NCBI GenBank assembly: GCA_030549495.1
Contig: JAUIRK010001010.1
Location: forward strand, 1 to 64,000
Source of the DNA: Nectonema munidae
Taxonomy: Eukaryota; Nematomorpha; Nectonematoida; Nectonematidae
Length of the DNA stretch: 64,000 nucleotides
Direction of reading: 5' to 3'
The notes below the pieces were generated by a model that had not been told where the DNA came from, made no database searches, and worked only from the letters and a program-made list of their open reading frames with translations. Made by a program: the position numbers and the translations under genes. Shown here in pieces: positions 11,967 to 22,646 of this stretch; position 1 is the first letter of the stretch; every line of letters begins with the position of its first letter.

Positions 11967-12349
11967 ATATAAACAAATCGTCCAAGGAGCAACCAACATT
12001 ATTTATTATGATAATCAGGTCCCTTTTATTCTCAATAGATATAGATTTCTTTTCTCCTGCTATCAACAAAAGGCAGCCTATAAAAGCGACTTGTCCTACT
12101 TGTAAATTTATTTACCAAGACAACGCCTGTAAATATCACTGGAAAATGAGGCATTTTTACAAAAAGTTGTAGATAAAGATTTTATAAAAGCTATATTCAT
12201 TTTTTTATTTACATATATATTCTCGTAAATATTTCTGTTTTTTGAAAAAAAAGATGGCGTTAAATTGAATATAATAAAACTTATTTTTTGTTGATTTGCT
12301 TTCTAAGTTTTTCTCAGAAACATTGGTTAGATGAATTATTATTATTAAG

Positions 12350-14374
12350 GGTTCCTGATCAAAACGGCCAAAAACCAAAACGGCCAAAAACCAAAACGGC
12401 CAAAAACCAAAACGGCCAAAAACAAAAACGGCCAAAAATAAAAACGGCAAAAAAACCAAAACGGCCAAAAACCAAAACGGCAAAAAAAACCAAAACGGCC
12501 AAAAACAAAAACGGCAAAAAAACCAAAACGGCCAAAACCAAAAATTTAATACAAAAAGTTGAATCCAGTCAAATAGTTTGCTTTCGGGCAAATAAGGATA
12601 AATTTCAATTAAATTTCCTGATCCAATTTTAGTCAAATGTCATTTTTTTTTATCAAATTCACTCAAATCTGGTGCTTATACGAGCCCCAACCCAAACACC
12701 TTAACATTTCCGTCAAATGCTAACATTTAGTCACTGTTAAATTCAAACACATAACTCTGGACGTCTTAAAATACTTGGCGTTTTTTCAATTCAATATGAA
12801 GCATTTAAGTCTGTATCTCAAAATAAAAAATTTGATAAAAAATAGAAAAATACAAGTGCTCAAAATCAAAGCTTTTAAAAAAAACAAAGTAGCAATTTTT
12901 TTGTCAGTATCTTAACAAGAAAAGTTATCAGCACATATTGTGTAAATTTTAGTTTAGAAAAAAGAGAGTTCTGTACATTGATTTGCCTATCCTTTTATCC
13001 AAAATACCTTGACATATCAAAAAATTTATTGTTTGGTAACTATTACAATCATTAGAAGTTGTAAAATTTGTTTCCTTTGCTATTTAAAAGTTGTGTTGTT
13101 TAGATGTTAACTTTCATTATCAGCTATGCAATTCACTAAAGTAGAAGTGAAAAAGTGCTATTGCTTTTGAGTTAATCTTTGTTTCGATGAATGTAACGAT
13201 ATCATTGTTCACGATTCCACGAGGACACTCCTCGATGAAGATTTTGATTGATCATCACAACGCTCGCTATATATTCAAGATCTTTAACGAACAAAATACA
13301 CAAAAACAATGAAAACTCAGAATTTAGTTTTATTCAATTTTTTACTCCAACAAACATAATTAATTATACAAACAATTTAAAACATAGAGACACTGGTACA
13401 CATTAAAAAACATTTGATAACTACTTATAGATCCCAATTATAGAAACTTCAAATAATTATATAGTTTCACTTGACTTAATGAAATTTTAATAAAAATATA
13501 TAATAAACTTGGAGACCAAAAAATGAGTTTCATTTCAAAATAGTAAAAATTAAATAAAAGTTTTTTAACTATGTTGAAACAATTTATTGAAAATGTAGTA
13601 TATATAAAGAAAAAAATATTGTAGTTATTTTCGTACTACAGGAATTTTTTGAGTTAAAGAAAGTCTTTTATGAAGACTTCTAATATTCAAAGAATCTTCC
13701 GTATATTTTTGCCATAATTCCATCACTTTTTTTTGATGTTTTTGGTAAGACTTTCTTTGAATTCTTTGCAACTTTCTATCCGAAATCAGTCGAATCTGTG
13801 AAATAAATTTCAATTTTAGTTATACTTTTACTTTAAATATATATAACTAACCTGTAAAGATAAAAGCATGGCTTCTTCGTGAATTCTTCTTATAACATCA
13901 TAAACATTCTTTGTAGTTTTTTTTATTATTGAAGCGATTGTGCCACCCTTCAACATCATTGTTTGTTCTAATGGGCTGATTAAAAACACACCAATCACCA
14001 GGCCCCCAGATGTTATCCATCATCCAAGTGTTTTCAATGTAAAAGCACAGCTCATGGATTTTTTCTAAAGAGGCATTAGATTTCATTTCTTCAAATAAAC
14101 ATCTTAAAAAATGAAGCTGAAGAATAAACTGGTTTGTTAATGAAAAGTATTTTCTACTTGATATATTGTACAGGTAAAAGAGGTAAGGCTAAAAAATTTT
14201 TGATAAACTTAAATTTAATTGAAATTTATCCTTATTTGCCCGAAATCAAACTATTTGACTGGATTCAACTTTTTGTAAATTTTTGATTTTTGGCCTTTTT
14301 GGTTTTGACCATTTTGGTTTTTCGCCGTTTTGGTTTTTGGCCGTTTTGGTTTTTGGCCGTTTTGACCAGGCACC
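12350..14374 (-). mobile_element. Mutator-like element (MULE) with tandem-repeat terminal inverted repeats
   Basis: A 2,025-bp element beginning GGTTCCTGATCAAAACGG and ending with the inverse of GGTGCCTGGTCAAAACGG. A 9-bp flanking duplication ATTATTAAG / ACTATTAAG (12341-12349, 14375-14383; one mismatch) fits the Mutator superfamily. Each end is an array of short units GGCCAAAAACCAAAAC (about ten on the left, five on the right), followed by a shared unique segment (AAAAGTTGAATCCAGTCAAA, then TTTCGGGCAAATAAGGATAA), so the inverted repeats extend roughly 170-270 bp. Inside is the C-terminal part of a MULE transposase on the minus strand. Repetitive frames such as (KTAKNQNGQ)n are by-products of the end array. 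Confidence 0.85.
13625..14086 (-). pseudogene. MULE transposase C-terminal fragment
   Basis: Two minus-strand segments, 13898-14086 and 13625-13813, look like consecutive exons or frames of the end of a Mutator-like transposase. The first contains W(G/C)V-type spacing then RTNNDVEGWHNRFNNK, the conserved C-terminal block of animal MULE transposases. The second is a basic helical tail. The space between them (13814-13897) contains a plausible intron: rightward-in-gene acceptor TTATAGGTTAG-like and AT-rich. The DDE catalytic core is absent, so the element is a deletion derivative that cannot mobilise itself. Confidence 0.65.
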
Positions 14375-14464
14375 ACTATTAAGATAAAAAAACCTCAAAA
14401 ATAAAAAATCAGATGTTTTAAACTTATTAAATGTTTCTTATTTAGATCTAACTTTATTTTAACT

Positions 14465-15369
14465 TGAAATTAACAGGACGGCTTTTTACTCCAGTATTGT
14501 GGCATTGGTGTATTATTTATATACTGTGGCATGCGAAGGTTAATCCAGGCGCATAAGAGAGGCAAAGATGGAGGTCTCATATTACCACATTTAGTGAACG
14601 TCTTTCACCGTTAATCATCCACTCATTCCATTTCTTTGTGACCGCATCTTTAAATGGGTGGTTGATAGATACATCGAGTGGCTGTAATATGCTAGTTAGG
14701 CCTCCAGGAATTACTGCAATGTCAGTTTTGCTTTGTTTTACAGCTTTATCCACAGTCTCAAGCAAATGTGAACGAAAGCCATCCCATACATACAAGAAGA
14801 GATTTTTCTCTTAATAGGGCGCCAGGCCTGATCTTCCATGCCTTGCTTAACCAAAGCTTACATCGTTCTTAATCGATCCAACCCTGTGGATGTACATGGA
14901 TGACTCCACTGGGGAATTTCTCCTTTGTCATTGTCTTCCTCTTAAAAATTACCATTGGCTTTAATTTTGCCCCATCTGCCATGCAAGTCAGAACCACAGT
15001 GAACCGAGTTTTTACATGCCCAGTTGTTTTTATTAAAATAGCATGTTTCCAATGTGACTTAAACTGTAATTGTTTTTCTTACGAAGAGTAATGACAAGTC
15101 TATGAAATCCAGTTATCTTTTCTTCCAATTCCTTGGGTAGCCTTTGTGCAATTTTAGTTCGTCTTCTAATAACCAGATTATTCCTTTTCATGAACCGGGA
15201 GCACCAATTAGCACTAGCAACAAATTCGGTAATTCCAATTTTCTTAGCTTCCTTCAGGGCAAAAATTCTTATAGCTCCCCGTGATATTGCGAGTCCATTC
15301 TTCAACTTTTTCTTCTAGGTGTGGCCACTTGCAGCTCTTCCCACGATTGGCACATTTGTATGATGGCAT
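14465..15369 (-). pseudogene. pogo-family transposase relic
   Basis: Minus-strand pogo/POGK-like transposase in pieces. It starts at an ATG at 15369 (PSYKCANRGKSCKWPHLEEK), then after a frameshift the CENP-B-type DNA-binding part (GLAISRGAIRIFALKEAKK, NWCSRFMKRNNLVIRRR). The DDE domain follows in other frames: RFTVVLTCMADGAKLKPM at about 14990-14940, VWDGFRSHL (second Asp) and TSILQPLDVSINHPFKDAV (third Asp). The stretch that should follow IGNM and carry the first catalytic Asp (IGNMDETP in the family) is deleted near 15035. Further frameshifts lie near 14575. It cannot encode an active enzyme. Its insertion or deletion probably removed the 5' end of the adjacent piggyBac B. Confidence 0.75.
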
Positions 15370-15507
15370 TTTATTTAAAGTTTCCTTTTTCTTCCTCCAA
15401 TCACTCAATATATAACAAATGTGCCTTAGGAGTATACAGTGATGTGCGCGTAAACGTATATCAAGGATTTACATTTTACTCTAGGTGTAAATTATACTAC
15501 AGTAAGC

Positions 15508-16892
15508 ATGGTTCGAAAAAGAGGGTTCATCAAGAATATCCCACGATTTAATAAGAGTAAACATTCTATCGCGAAAAATAAAGAGTTAGAAATAAAGTAT
15601 CATTTTTCTCAAAAAAATGGAACGCCATTTATGAAAGCTTCAATAAAACGTGATATGTTTTTGCTAGTCCACCGCTTTATACGTTTTGATAAAAAAATCC
15701 TGAAGATAGATTATCTGCTATAAGAATTTTACATGACCACTTCTATCGAACATTTAGCAGATACTATACTCCTCAAGACTGCGTCACTGTTGATGAACAG
15801 TTGATAAAGTTTAGACTTTAGAAGAAGGACATCTCTTCGAATTTACGACAGATCTAAATCCGGGGCTATGGCATCAAATGTTACCACTGCAATGATGCAA
15901 GAACTGTTTATGTATTCAAACTAGATGCAGGTCACCAAGACAACAGTTATTTTTCGTCTGAAGAGATCGTCAAAAGAGTGGTGTAAAGTTGTAATCTGCC
16001 TAAAGGATGTGGTATATGCATGGACAGGTTCTTCACTTCGCATGAACTCTGTAAGTGGGTGAGAGAAAAAAACTTCTCAATCTGTGGAACAGCAAGAGCA
16101 GGTCGTCGATTCATACCTCACCTTTTCAGGCCCACCTACCTAAAGGATTTGAAATTACAAGACTCCAAAAGTAAATTTCTTTACACAGAATACGTCTCAC
16201 TGACAGCATACATTCCTCATAAGCATTCTAAAAAAGATTTTAAAGTTGTTTATGTAATGGTCTCTCAACACGTAGGAAATATTAACTTGTTGGGGCCGAG
16301 GTGTAAACCCAATATTATCGTAGACTACAACAAGTTTAAATCAGGCGTTGACACGTGTAATCGAATGTTGAGAGACTTCACTTATTATAAAGCTTCCAGA
16401 AAATGGCCTTTTCTTTTGTTCTGCAACTATTTAGACATCTCAACCTATAACAGTTGGGTAATTATGAAAAGCAACGCCCCACAAAAATTCCCGTCGACAC
16501 AAAAAAATGGGAGAAAGTACTTTGTAAGAGATCTATGCCTGAAACTGAGTGAACTTTCAATGAGAAACAGATGCAACGATCCTCCACCCATAGAATCACA
16601 AAAGAACTCATATCTTTTTACGGGATTCAACAAGTTTTGACTGAATCTTTATCAACTTCCCGTGATTATTGTTATGTGTCTACTTGTAGACCAAGAAAGA
16701 GAGGCACCAGAAAGTGTGAAACATGCAGAAGACCTAATGTAAAACACACACAAAGTACATATGTTAAAAGTGTGCAATCTAATTTTCATCTTTTCACAAC
16801 GTATCTCATGAAAATCGTATATTTTATTTTTTTGGTTTTGTTTTCGCTATTTTACATTGCTTATTAATTTTTTTTACACAAGATGGCGTTAA
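15508..16892 (+). pseudogene. piggyBac transposase B, 5'-truncated and frameshifted
   Basis: DDE_Tnp_1_7 transposase of the same family as copy A but lacking the N-terminal exon. Coding is seen from about 15570 (ELEIKYHFSQKNGTPFM). The three catalytic aspartates are present: CVTVDEQLIKF near 15785, GICMDRFFTSHELCKW near 16015, and FKSGVDTCNRML near 16340. Stops interrupt 15720-16010; the longest open part is 16020-16640 (206 codons). After a frameshift near 16620 the Cys-rich zinc domain follows (DYCYVSTCRPRKRGTRKCET). About 20 bp past the last coding part lies AGATGGCGTTAA (16881-16892), the same terminal motif as copy A. Confidence 0.85.
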
Positions 16893-18840
16893 TTTTCAAA
16901 AAAAGGCAATAGAGAACAATTTTTCCATCATTCACTATTAAATTTAACATTTTTGAAAAATGTTATAAATTTTGCTAATTTTTACGCAAGTTAGATATAT
17001 AATAATAGTCGACGTATTTTTACTTCAAAGTTTAGCCTTGACGCAAAACTCCCGTTTAATCTTGCGAAGGTTTTTTTATTTTTTCCAACTCAATTGAATG
17101 TTCAAAAAATTAACAGTACCTATTATATAGACAGTAGGTAGAAACTACGATATTTCAATTATATTTTTTTTGGATTTTTTGCCCTTCCATCTAAAAATTT
17201 TCAAAATCAAAAATGAAATGTCGATGTTATTAAAATTAATATTGAAATCTTTAATTTTATAAATATTTTTTACTTTAAAGGTAAAAATGAGCTTCTAAAA
17301 ATTCCTTGTTTCAATGTTCACTAAAATATTTGAGTAACACACGTGCATGTTGCAATGAAATGTTTTATAAAACCCTTAACAGTAATCATTAAAAGTGAAC
17401 TATACGAAAAAGAATTTTTACAGTGAATAAAATAACATTTACTCATTCATTATAAGTTGCGCGTGTTTTCATTTACTTGGGAATAAGTGATTGTAGAAAT
17501 TGTATCAACATTGAGGAGTCATTATATTTTAAACCTTAATGCCTATTACATCTCCGAGATGACCTTTTTGCCTCTTTTGAATAGAAGCCGAACCGCATCC
17601 AAGCAGTTATCCTTGACACTACTTTTCTGTTTCCAATGCTTTCTATATTTTCATTAAGTGATAAAAGTGAATTTAAGCTAAGAAAACAGCAAAAAAAATA
17701 TATATATATATAAATAAGTACAATTCTTACACATATAATTATACCAATTTAATCTAAACTCATAAACGCTGTATTTATCATTTCTTATACTTCTAAAATA
17801 CCTTTGATAGAGATGTCTATCAAAATTGTTTCCTTCCTTTTTGCTTTCTTTTTCATTCATTCCTTGAGTGCAGGAGGTAACAACTTTAAAACATTTAACT
17901 GAAATGTTGATAAAAAAACTCGTGTATACATGAAAAAAGGTATTATATTTTTTAGAAGTAAAATTAATTTTTTACGTAACATCTTTCTAAAGGTTTTTCC
18001 TTTTTCTTTAAGTTTACCAGAAAACCAAAATTATGAGGCAGACTTAAATTAACTATACCTGAACACAATAAAGTGGGTTTCGACAGTGGAAAGTGACATT
18101 TTACTTAAAATTATCTATAGTATAGAAAATAGTGTGTTTTAGTTGAAGGGAGGTACGCGGGTTCCGAGGAATACGAAGTGACGTATCGTGACATAGAAAG
18201 CCCTATATATTTTAAGGTGAGGGACACTCTTACTAATACTAAAGATACATATAAATATAAAGTTACAAAATGACGTATGGTGGCATGGAAAGCCTAATAT
18301 ACTCAACCGAAGAGATTGTTTTAAACATAATTTAATGTCATGTATCTCAGCGTCACAGAAATATTTAATAAATATAAAAAAATATAAATAAAAATATAAA
18401 TAAATATTTTCTAATTACAGCATGTATTTTCACGTAAAATAATGAGTTTGAGTTGAGTCATCTATATGTGACTGTATATATTAAATATTTATGTATGTGT
18501 CAATGTATATTGTACTTTTAATGGTCGCAGTTATCTTTTGAAAAAATTTCAAAAGTGTGTGTCACTTTATGTCCGTGTGTATAACAACGTAAGTCTTTAC
18601 GTACATTATGTATTTTCAATGTGCACGTAAGTTGTGACATTTCGCTGCATGTTTATGCCGAAATCAATAATGATAGTGAAAACGCTAGAAAAAACATTTA
18701 TTTTTAATAAGACTACCAAATATGTTACAATACATAAACATAAGTTCGAACACTCGACGACACATGTATGCGAAGAGAGAAAAAGGCAGTAACGATTGAG
18801 ATAGAAGTAAATATTTTTTCCCATTTTTAACAATGAGGTG
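16893..18840. other. AT-rich intergenic DNA
   Basis: No gene is seen. Around 17045-17065 the string TTGACGCAAAACTCCCGTTTAA could be an outer piggyBac end. At 18179 and 18270 a roughly 30-bp motif (TGACGTATCGTGACATAGAA / TGACGTATGGTGGCATGGAA) is repeated about 91 bp apart. Short TA and AAATATAA microsatellites occur at 17697 and 18375. Confidence 0.4.
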
Positions 18841-18845
18841 TCTTC

Positions 18846-20166
18846 TATTTCCCGCTGAGAGCAAAATAAATGAAGTGTTTCAAGTGCTCTTCGTATTTCA
18901 GCTTTTGTAACTAATTTCTGCTGCTCCTCATCTGATGCATCATTTTCTTCTTTTATTATCAGAATCAATCGACGTTGGTGGTGACTAAATCAGCGTCAAC
19001 CCTAATCATATCTTCAAAATTTATATGTCCACTAAAGTAAGAGCTCCATTAATAAACATTTTTTGATTATATTTTCGCTTACCGTATTTCAAGCAACTTT
19101 TATCATCAACATTGCATCCAAAAGGTTTAATTTAAAATCTTTTTTCAGCTCATAAAAATCCAAAATTCGGTCTAAAAGCTTCTTTCTGTAATTACATTTT
19201 AAACTTCTTATGATATCAGCATCGCAGGTTTGAAGTTGTGAAGTACTTTTTGGTGGAAAATAGACCATCTTAACGGCTTTCAAATCAATCAAAGATGTAT
19301 GCGCAGTACAATTATTATCCATGAATAGTATGACTTTTCTTCTTTCTTTCTCCATTTTTTTTATCAAACAATTTTATCCAACTTGGAAAAAATTTTCTCG
19401 TCATCCATGCTTTTGAATTGAAAGCATAATAATGGAAACTTTTGTTTTCAACATATCTGGAATTTTGACTTTTACCTATAACAGTCAAAGGATACTTTTC
19501 AGTTCCATTAGAATTTGTTACACCTAAAACGGAAATTCTTTCTTTGCTTCCAACACAATCTTTTCCTCTAAACTTTATAGTTTTGTTTAGTAAAACTTCT
19601 AAAAAAAGTCCCGTTTTGTCAAGAATGAAAACATCTTTATGTAAATAATTATTAATTAACTTTGGTAGCACAGAAGATTTCCAATCAGAAATTACAATTG
19701 GGCTTACTGAAGCTGCTTCTTCTGTAATTTGTTTAAAAGAAATATTGTGTCTTAGTTTTCAAGAAGATGAACATTCTCATTGCATTTCTAATTTTATGGC
19801 AAAATCTTAAGCTTTATTTTGAAGAATGGCGCCATTTATGGGTAAATTTTGAGATCTTATATTTATAAACCACTCCAATAACTTTTCATCTAATACACAT
19901 AACTTTGAGTTTCTAAATCTTTTAGTTGAATTTGAAACAATGCCTGAGTAAAATAAATTTAAATTTTTTTCGTTTTCTTTAAGTATTGTAGACAAAGATG
20001 AAGGAGATATTGAAAAAAGTTTTGAAATTTCACATTTTTTATAATTAGCTTTTTCTTCGACAACTTTAATTATTTCTACTTTTTTTAAAGTTAAATTCAT
20101 CCTAACACTAATCCTTTGAAAGTTCTTCGTTATATTAAATTTGTTGTAACTGGTTTTTTTTAACAA
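18846..20166 (-). pseudogene. pogo/Tigger transposase, nearly full length but broken
   Basis: Minus-strand Tigger-like transposase. It starts with an N-terminal helix-turn-helix (LTLKKVEIIKVVEEKANYKK, then ISKLFSISPSSLSTIL) and a CENP-B-like second half (DEKLLEWFINIRSQNLPING). The DDE domain has its first Asp in FILDKTGLFLEVL (family: DETGLFF), its second in ILFMDNNCTAHTS, and its third in STSQLQTCDADIIRSLK. The acidic C-terminus (NDASDEEQQKLVTKAEIRRA) ends near 18846. Lesions: frame change near 19340-19370 (overlapping frames), a stop near 19805, and a TGA near 19090 where the family usually has Trp (KVA-stop-NTVSENIIKK). Right of the gene, 20176-20250 (CCGTTATATCCGAATTCG) resembles a Tigger terminal repeat. 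Confidence 0.8.
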
Positions 20167-20249
20167 ATTCCAGTATTTTTTTCTAGGGACTGAAGGATTA
20201 TTCCGTTATATCCGAATTCGTTATAAATAGAATTCACTATAATTGAATA

Positions 20250-20690
20250 TAATGGTTTATTTAGTTAAGTTAACTAGTGCCTGTATCAATGTATTGTTTA
20301 AACATGTACAGATTTATCTCTCTATATCCTAAACTGCAACTTTTGATCCAATATATTAATTTTTCTCATCATAGATTCAACACATGCTCAGCATAAAATT
20401 TAAATCATATGAAAATAAAATAGAGTTTTAACAAGGAAGTTCATTTTGAAGAAAAGAAACTTTATACTTTCAAAACGAAAGGTTTTAAATATTATCATCC
20501 CATCATCATTCTTAACATTTTTATCTCTGCTGAAGGCAATTTTCTTTCACATTTTTTTATTTGATTCCAGCAATTTTAAATCCAATTTGTATCATAATTA
20601 TATCGAATGGAATACTCATTTGTTTTACATTGTCTTCTTATTTGCCTACTTATATTATTCAGTTTTTGGCGTTTAGAAATGTTATTACAA
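20250..20690. other. AT-rich intergenic DNA
   Basis: No recognisable exon or element. A hydrophobic frame at 20446-20676 looks like chance translation of T-rich sequence. Confidence 0.4.
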
Positions 20691-20819
20691 CTTTTAAGGC
20701 ACGGTGAAATTAGCATCGGTCTCTGGGGAGACTTTTGCTAGGTAAGGGGCTTGATAGATGCCAGCACAATATATCGCCCGACTTTCAATGATTACATGCA
20801 AATGTGTTATCCAAATTCT

Positions 20820-21019
20820 TAGATTACAAACCAAAATCTAAAGGCTTCCTCCCGCCTCGGCATGGCAACGCGTGCGACTACTGCTATCAAAGATTGTACC
20901 AAACAGGCTTTGCTATATGCAGGGCACATCGGCCTAGTCCCCAGAATGTGTACGTGCAAAGTCAAGGCATCGCTCCTCAACCGTTTGGCTCTGGGTCTGC
21001 TCCATTTGTCGGCAAGTAG
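20820..21019 (+). CDS. Candidate terminal exon of an unrecognised host gene
   Basis: A GC-richer stretch in AT-rich DNA. An acceptor-like CCAAATTCTTAG precedes 20820, an open frame of 66 codons runs to a TAG at 21019, and an AATAAA polyadenylation signal sits at 21096-21101, about 80 bp downstream. The peptide has a CDYC pair, a later Cys and His, and a Pro/Gly/Gln/Ser-rich tail (VYVQSQGIAPQPFGSGSAPF). I do not recognise a family. A donor-like TTTTGCTAGGTAAGG at about 20734 could belong to an upstream exon but its phase does not join directly. A second frame is also open here, so coding status is uncertain. Confidence 0.3.
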
Positions 21020-21284
21020 GAAGATGAGTTGTTGAGCCTTTTCTATGCCTCACTTGATCCAACGTTTGCATGCGTTACTTATTTATCTTTCACAAAATAA
21101 ATCTTTTCTATTACTCTCTTACTTTCAAATTCCTTTGTATGACCTTTAGACAGATCGCAATTCTAAATCTAACGCAATAATGCATACCATTTCTCCTATC
21201 TTGAATTTAATCTGCAAAAATTTATTTTTCACACTTTTCAGCATTATAGCAAAATCATAAGCAATTACCTGTGTGATATCAAAA

Positions 21285-21467
21285 AAGAGGGGGGTCATTC
21301 AGAATTGATGTCAACCTCAATAAGGGGAAGGTCGGGGGGGGGGGGGGGGGGGTGTTTTTAAGTTTACAAAAGTTGAAATTAGTGGCAATTACGAGTGAAA
21401 CAAAGTTAACATTAGGGAAGAGGGGTGGAAAATTGAGGAAAATAGGTTGACGTCACTTGTAAATGAC
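21285..21467. mobile_element. MITE with GGGTCATT...TGACGTCA-type inverted ends
   Basis: A 183-bp element: left end GGGTCATTCAGAATTGATGT, right end the inverse of GGGTCATTTACAAGTGACGT, both followed by CAACCT. A G run of about 20 lies inside the left arm. I see no clean target duplication. It abuts the broken 3' side of piggyBac D. A related larger element occurs at 30160-31092. Confidence 0.6.
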
Positions 21468-21511
21468 CCTTATGACTATAAAAACTTAATACATTCATAA
21501 ACAAAACTTAC

Positions 21512-21882
21512 GCATAAGCTTCATCCATCTTTACTTTTGTACACGCGTAGATATGTGACACTATCTCATCAGTGAAAAATAGTTCAAAAATTTTCAATGG
21601 ATCATTCAATGGTTTAGCCAAACCTTTAGAACGATATGGGTCAGTAACATTATCTCTAATGTTTAAAGTTGGAGCTCTACCAACATTAGTAGTAAAAGTA
21701 TCACAATGATATTGTGTGCCGTCTGGAGCCAGTAGAGAGTCTAGAATTGTTTCAGAAATATCTATTAACTTCTCAGATGAGGTCGTAGAAAAGCTTTCAG
21801 ATAAAGAATTTGAAGAAGTATAAGAGAGATTGCATGAAATGAAAAACCTAGCAAAGTGTGAAAGGCGGAAAGAGAATTTCAC
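21512..21882 (-). pseudogene. piggyBac transposase D, N-terminal exon only
   Basis: Minus-strand first exon of the same piggyBac family as copies A-C. It has a Ser-rich N-terminus, the signature SLLAPDGTQYH, NIRDNVTDPYRSKGLAKPL and FELFFTDEIVSHIY, and ends at a strong donor (GC followed by GTAAGT at 21511), the same boundary as copy A. Nothing of the catalytic domain follows; a MITE and unrelated DNA come next. The 5' flank to the right contains AGATGTCGTTAA at 22461-22472. Confidence 0.8.
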
Positions 21883-21942
21883 TTTTCTTACGTAGATAAA
21901 CTTTATATAGAAAGAGTGTAGCCTCTATAGAGAAACCGATGT

Positions 21943-22350
21943 TTGGTGACGCATTTGATAGGGCATAGAAATTCAATCATTGAAATATTCAGTTATGTAT
22001 ATTCTTCAAGGTTAAAATCGTAATATGAAAAAGCTATAAGATGTATATTCAGATAAAAACTGTAAATTGGTAAGGCATTTGATAGCGTAAACTTTTTCAA
22101 TCATTACTATATCCAGTTATGTTTATTGTGGAAGATTGAAGTGTGAAATGGTAACGCATTTGACATCGAATATAATTTTTCATCATCACTCGTAATGTTC
22201 AATTGTGTTTATGTTCAAGGCTAAATCTGTTTATGCAAAACGAATAATAAAACCAATTGAAGATATGAACTAACAAATGTGTTTTCAGATAAAAAGTGTG
22301 AATTCGTAACGCATTTGAAAGCGGATATAAATTTGATCATTCATTATCAT
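21943..22350. repeat. Degenerate repeats in the piggyBac D leader
   Basis: A motif like GGTAACGCATTTGATAGCG, followed by an ATCATT-containing stretch and TCAGTTATGTTTATT, recurs at about 21945, 22070, 22151 and 22306. Spacing is irregular (about 125, 81 and 155 bp). It lies between the transposase start and the TTAA motif at 22461, the place where piggyBac subterminal repeats are expected. Confidence 0.55.
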
Positions 22351-22646
22351 TCGAAATGTTTCGTTACTTGATTAATATTGTTCAAAATTAAAGAGAAGTC
22401 TCTTGATACATAAGTAAGATTGAAAATATTGAAGATAAAAAAATCAACAATTATTTATTTAGATGTCGTTAAAATAATTTTCTGCTTATACAAAAATACA
22501 TATTTTTAGAATTAGATTCGAGTTAAATTTCTCTCTTTCTTATTATTTATTAGTAAAGACAAAATTGAAATAGTAAGTTAAAAAAAATGGATTAAATAAT
22601 GTTAATTTGATATATGGGAGTAAAATTTATAACAAGCCCTATAGAG

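Larger units (their letters stand above)
9736..12263 (-). mobile_element. piggyBac element A bounded by TTAACGCCATCT / AGATGGCGTTAA
   Basis: A 2.5-kb element starting TTAACGCCATCT (9736-9747) and ending AGATGGCGTTAA (12252-12263), a perfect 12-bp inverted pair containing the TTAA target typical of piggyBac. It contains a piggyBac transposase on the minus strand. The 5' leader (right side) holds a 110-bp tandem duplication. The Mutator-like element at 12350 begins 87 bp to the right. Confidence 0.75.

Noticed and set aside
12060-12172. C2H2-like zinc finger protein on the + strand of piggyBac A leader
   Set aside because: Only one C-x2-C ... H-x4-H pattern, no start or family context, and it lies in the leader of an antisense transposase.
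12205-12636. Long aromatic (FWPFWFL) or basic (KTAKNQNGQ) repeat proteins on the two strands
   Set aside because: They are translations of the GGCCAAAAACCAAAAC end array of the Mutator-like element, not genes.
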